DNA of 6,172 bases from NCBI GenBank assembly GCA_011048855.1, contig DSCZ01000440.1, forward strand, positions 1 to 6,172, in the 5' to 3' direction. Under the pieces are notes generated by a model, which was not told the origin of the DNA, made no database searches, and saw nothing but the letters and a program-made list of their open reading frames with translations. Below, piece by piece: positions 4,958-6,172 of this stretch (positions are counted from its first letter, which is position 1; each line of letters begins with the position of its first letter). This DNA is from Desulfobacteraceae bacterium. Its GTDB lineage: Bacteria; Desulfobacterota; DSM-4660; Desulfatiglandales; Desulfatiglandaceae. The translations under genes were made by a program, and so were the position numbers.

Positions 4958-6172
4958 CCGTTTTCCTCCATGGCCTCAAATAACAACTCACCGCTCCGGG
5001 AAGGATCATAGCCTCCCATCGCGGCCACCCGCTCCCTGAATCGACTCGACTTAACAGTATCCAGCAAGGCCTCCATCAGCCTGGTTGACGCGAAGGAACC
5101 AGAGACGACCAGGTCATACTGCTCTCTGACCATCGGGACAAAATCCAGGTCCAGCGCCTTCGCGGCCGCATAGATACCCATTCCGCAATCCGCTGCTCCA
5201 CTCAATACGTCCACGGCAACGGCCATGTGAGTAAATTCCTCGTGTTCATAGCCCGCTATGGAGCCGGCGTCCAGTCCTTCCTTTCCTAAAACATGGTCCA
5301 GAAGCACCCTGGTTCCCGATCCCGCCTGACGGTTAATGAACGTCACATCATCCCTCACCAGATCATGGATCCCCTTTATCCCCAGCGGATTGCCTTTGGC
5401 CACGATCAACCCCTGGTCCCTCATCACCATATGGTATACCCTGACATCCAGCCCGGGAAGATACCTTTTTATATAGCTGATATTGTACTCTCCGGTTTCA
5501 GGATCCAGCAAATGGGACCCCGCCATATGGCAGGCTCCTTTTCTGAGGGCGATCAACCCCCCGAGGCTTCCTACATTCGCCGAAGATATCCGGATGGCTC
5601 CGCCGCCGCTTCGGATTTCATCCGCCAGAACGTCGATCGTCATATCATGGCTGCCGATGATCACGATCGTATTCGAAAGCCATGCCTCATCAACCAGGAG
5701 CTCGGCCTCCACGGTCTCCCCCTGCCGCACACCCTCCGACAGGGCCGGAACCCTGACAACCGCTTCGGCCCTGATCAAGGTCGTTATGGAACCGGCGGCC
5801 CTGGCAAGCGGCGTTGCAATATAACGGGGGCCGACCCTGCCGACGGCGACCCTCAAAAATTCTTCCGTTCCCGCCTTGGACGGCACATCCCGGCTCATTT
5901 CCACAGGAATTCTCTCGGGTTCCGGCGGTTCCAGCCCCTGCATCCGGAAAAGCAAAGGTTTTATGAATTGACTGAAAGAAAGCACACACGATACCGGGTA
6001 TCCCGGATTGCCCACAACCGGTTTACCCCGAACATCGGCAAGCACAGTAGGCTTCCCGGGCATCATGGCCACGCCGTGCGCAAGGACTTCACCAAGGGCC
6101 CCGAGCACATGAACCGTATAATCCTTGCTTCCGGCGGACGACCCCGCGTTTAACACCACGAGGTCAACATCC
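4954..6172 (-). CDS. MoeA-type molybdopterin molybdenumtransferase fused to a PBP-like domain (5' end outside window)
   Basis: The frame is open to the right edge. A GTG at 6159 is internal (the codons before it read D-V-D-L), so about 405 residues are visible and the N-terminal half of MoeA is missing. Numbering from the first visible residue, the molybdopterin-binding MoCF part holds N8-A-G-S-S-A-G-S-K-D17-Y, M-P-G-K-P (37-41) and G54-N-P-G-Y-P-V-S61. The MoeA C-terminal beta domain follows to about 160. From about 167 to 398 is a substrate-binding-like domain (the type called PBP_like or LysR-substrate-like): G-S-H-D (173-176), A-G-S-H-L-L-D-P-E-T-G-E-Y-N (217-230), R-D-Q-G-L (251-255), N-R-Q-A-G-S-G-T-R (280-288), G-Y-E-H-E-E-F-T-H (307-315). 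MoeA inserts molybdate (or tungstate) into adenylated molybdopterin. The fused domain may bind the oxyanion or another ligand; this is inferred. The fusion is known in anaerobes and archaea. Confidence 0.93.
   Translation of the reverse strand, partial: DVDLVVLNAGSSAGSKDYTVHVLGALGEVLAHGVAMMPGKPTVLADVRGKPVVGNPGYPVSCVLSFSQFIKPLLFRMQGLEPPEPERIPVEMSRDVPSKAGTEEFLRVAVGRVGPRYIATPLARAAGSITTLIRAEAVVRVPALSEGVRQGETVEAELLVDEAWLSNTIVIIGSHDMTIDVLADEIRSGGGAIRISSANVGSLGGLIALRKGACHMAGSHLLDPETGEYNISYIKRYLPGLDVRVYHMVMRDQGLIVAKGNPLGIKGIHDLVRDDVTFINRQAGSGTRVLLDHVLGKEGLDAGSIAGYEHEEFTHMAVAVDVLSGAADCGMGIYAAAKALDLDFVPMVREQYDLVVSGSFASTRLMEALLDTVKSSRFRERVAAMGGYDPSRSGELLFEAMEENG

Noticed and set aside
5293..6153. Plus-strand open frame of 286 codons opposite moeA
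   Set aside because: Antisense to strongly conserved MoeA-PBP motifs, rich in His, Arg and Pro, with no recognisable fold.
6157..6159. GTG as a start codon for the MoeA-PBP gene
   Set aside because: The frame continues upstream with D-V-D-L, which fits the conserved MoeA strand before N-A-G-S-S-A-G, so the true start lies beyond the window.

Overview
All recognisable genes lie on the minus strand, so the window reads biologically from right (6172) to left (1). It holds two back-to-back gene sets. The first is a molybdenum/tungsten-cofactor cassette: a MoeA-type enzyme fused to a periplasmic-binding-protein-like domain (cut by the right edge), then a single-domain ModE-type DNA-binding protein, then MobB. 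The second is a Tol-Pal envelope operon in the order tolQ, tolR, tolA/tonB-like, tolB, pal (pal is cut by the left edge).

The combination suggests a Gram-negative anaerobe or microaerophile with an outer membrane. A MoeA-PBP fusion, a short ModE and an early-style TolB ('IYIDI' mature start) beside tolQRAB-pal resemble Desulfobacterota (former Deltaproteobacteria). That assignment is an inference from gene content and protein style; no database was searched. Base composition looks moderately GC-rich and even across the window, with no sign of an inserted island.

Region by region (plus-strand coordinates): 1-213 N-terminus of the lipoprotein Pal; 214-313 spacer with a 10-bp stem-loop; 314-1651 TolB; 1652-1724 spacer with a perfect 8-bp stem-loop; 1725-2651 TolA/TonB-like transducer; 2657-3061 TolR; 3075-3851 TolQ; 3852-3998 operon boundary with a likely rho-independent terminator for the cofactor cassette and a probable but poorly defined tolQ promoter; 3999-4601 MobB; 4598-4957 ModE-like regulator; 4954-6172 MoeA-PBP fusion. 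No gap exceeds 150 bases. I saw no tRNA, rRNA, CRISPR array or mobile element.

Functionally, TolQ and TolR form the proton-driven inner-membrane motor, the TolA-like protein spans the periplasm, and TolB and Pal are the outer-membrane-side partners, together keeping the envelope layers joined during constriction. In the cofactor cassette the three genes are chained by ATGA overlaps: MoeA inserts metal into molybdopterin, MobB binds GTP and assists later cofactor steps, and the ModE-like protein probably regulates metal-related genes. That regulator has no metal-binding domain of its own, while the neighbouring MoeA carries a binding-protein-like domain. This is the most thought-provoking feature of an otherwise conventional window; I found no convincing wholly new system.
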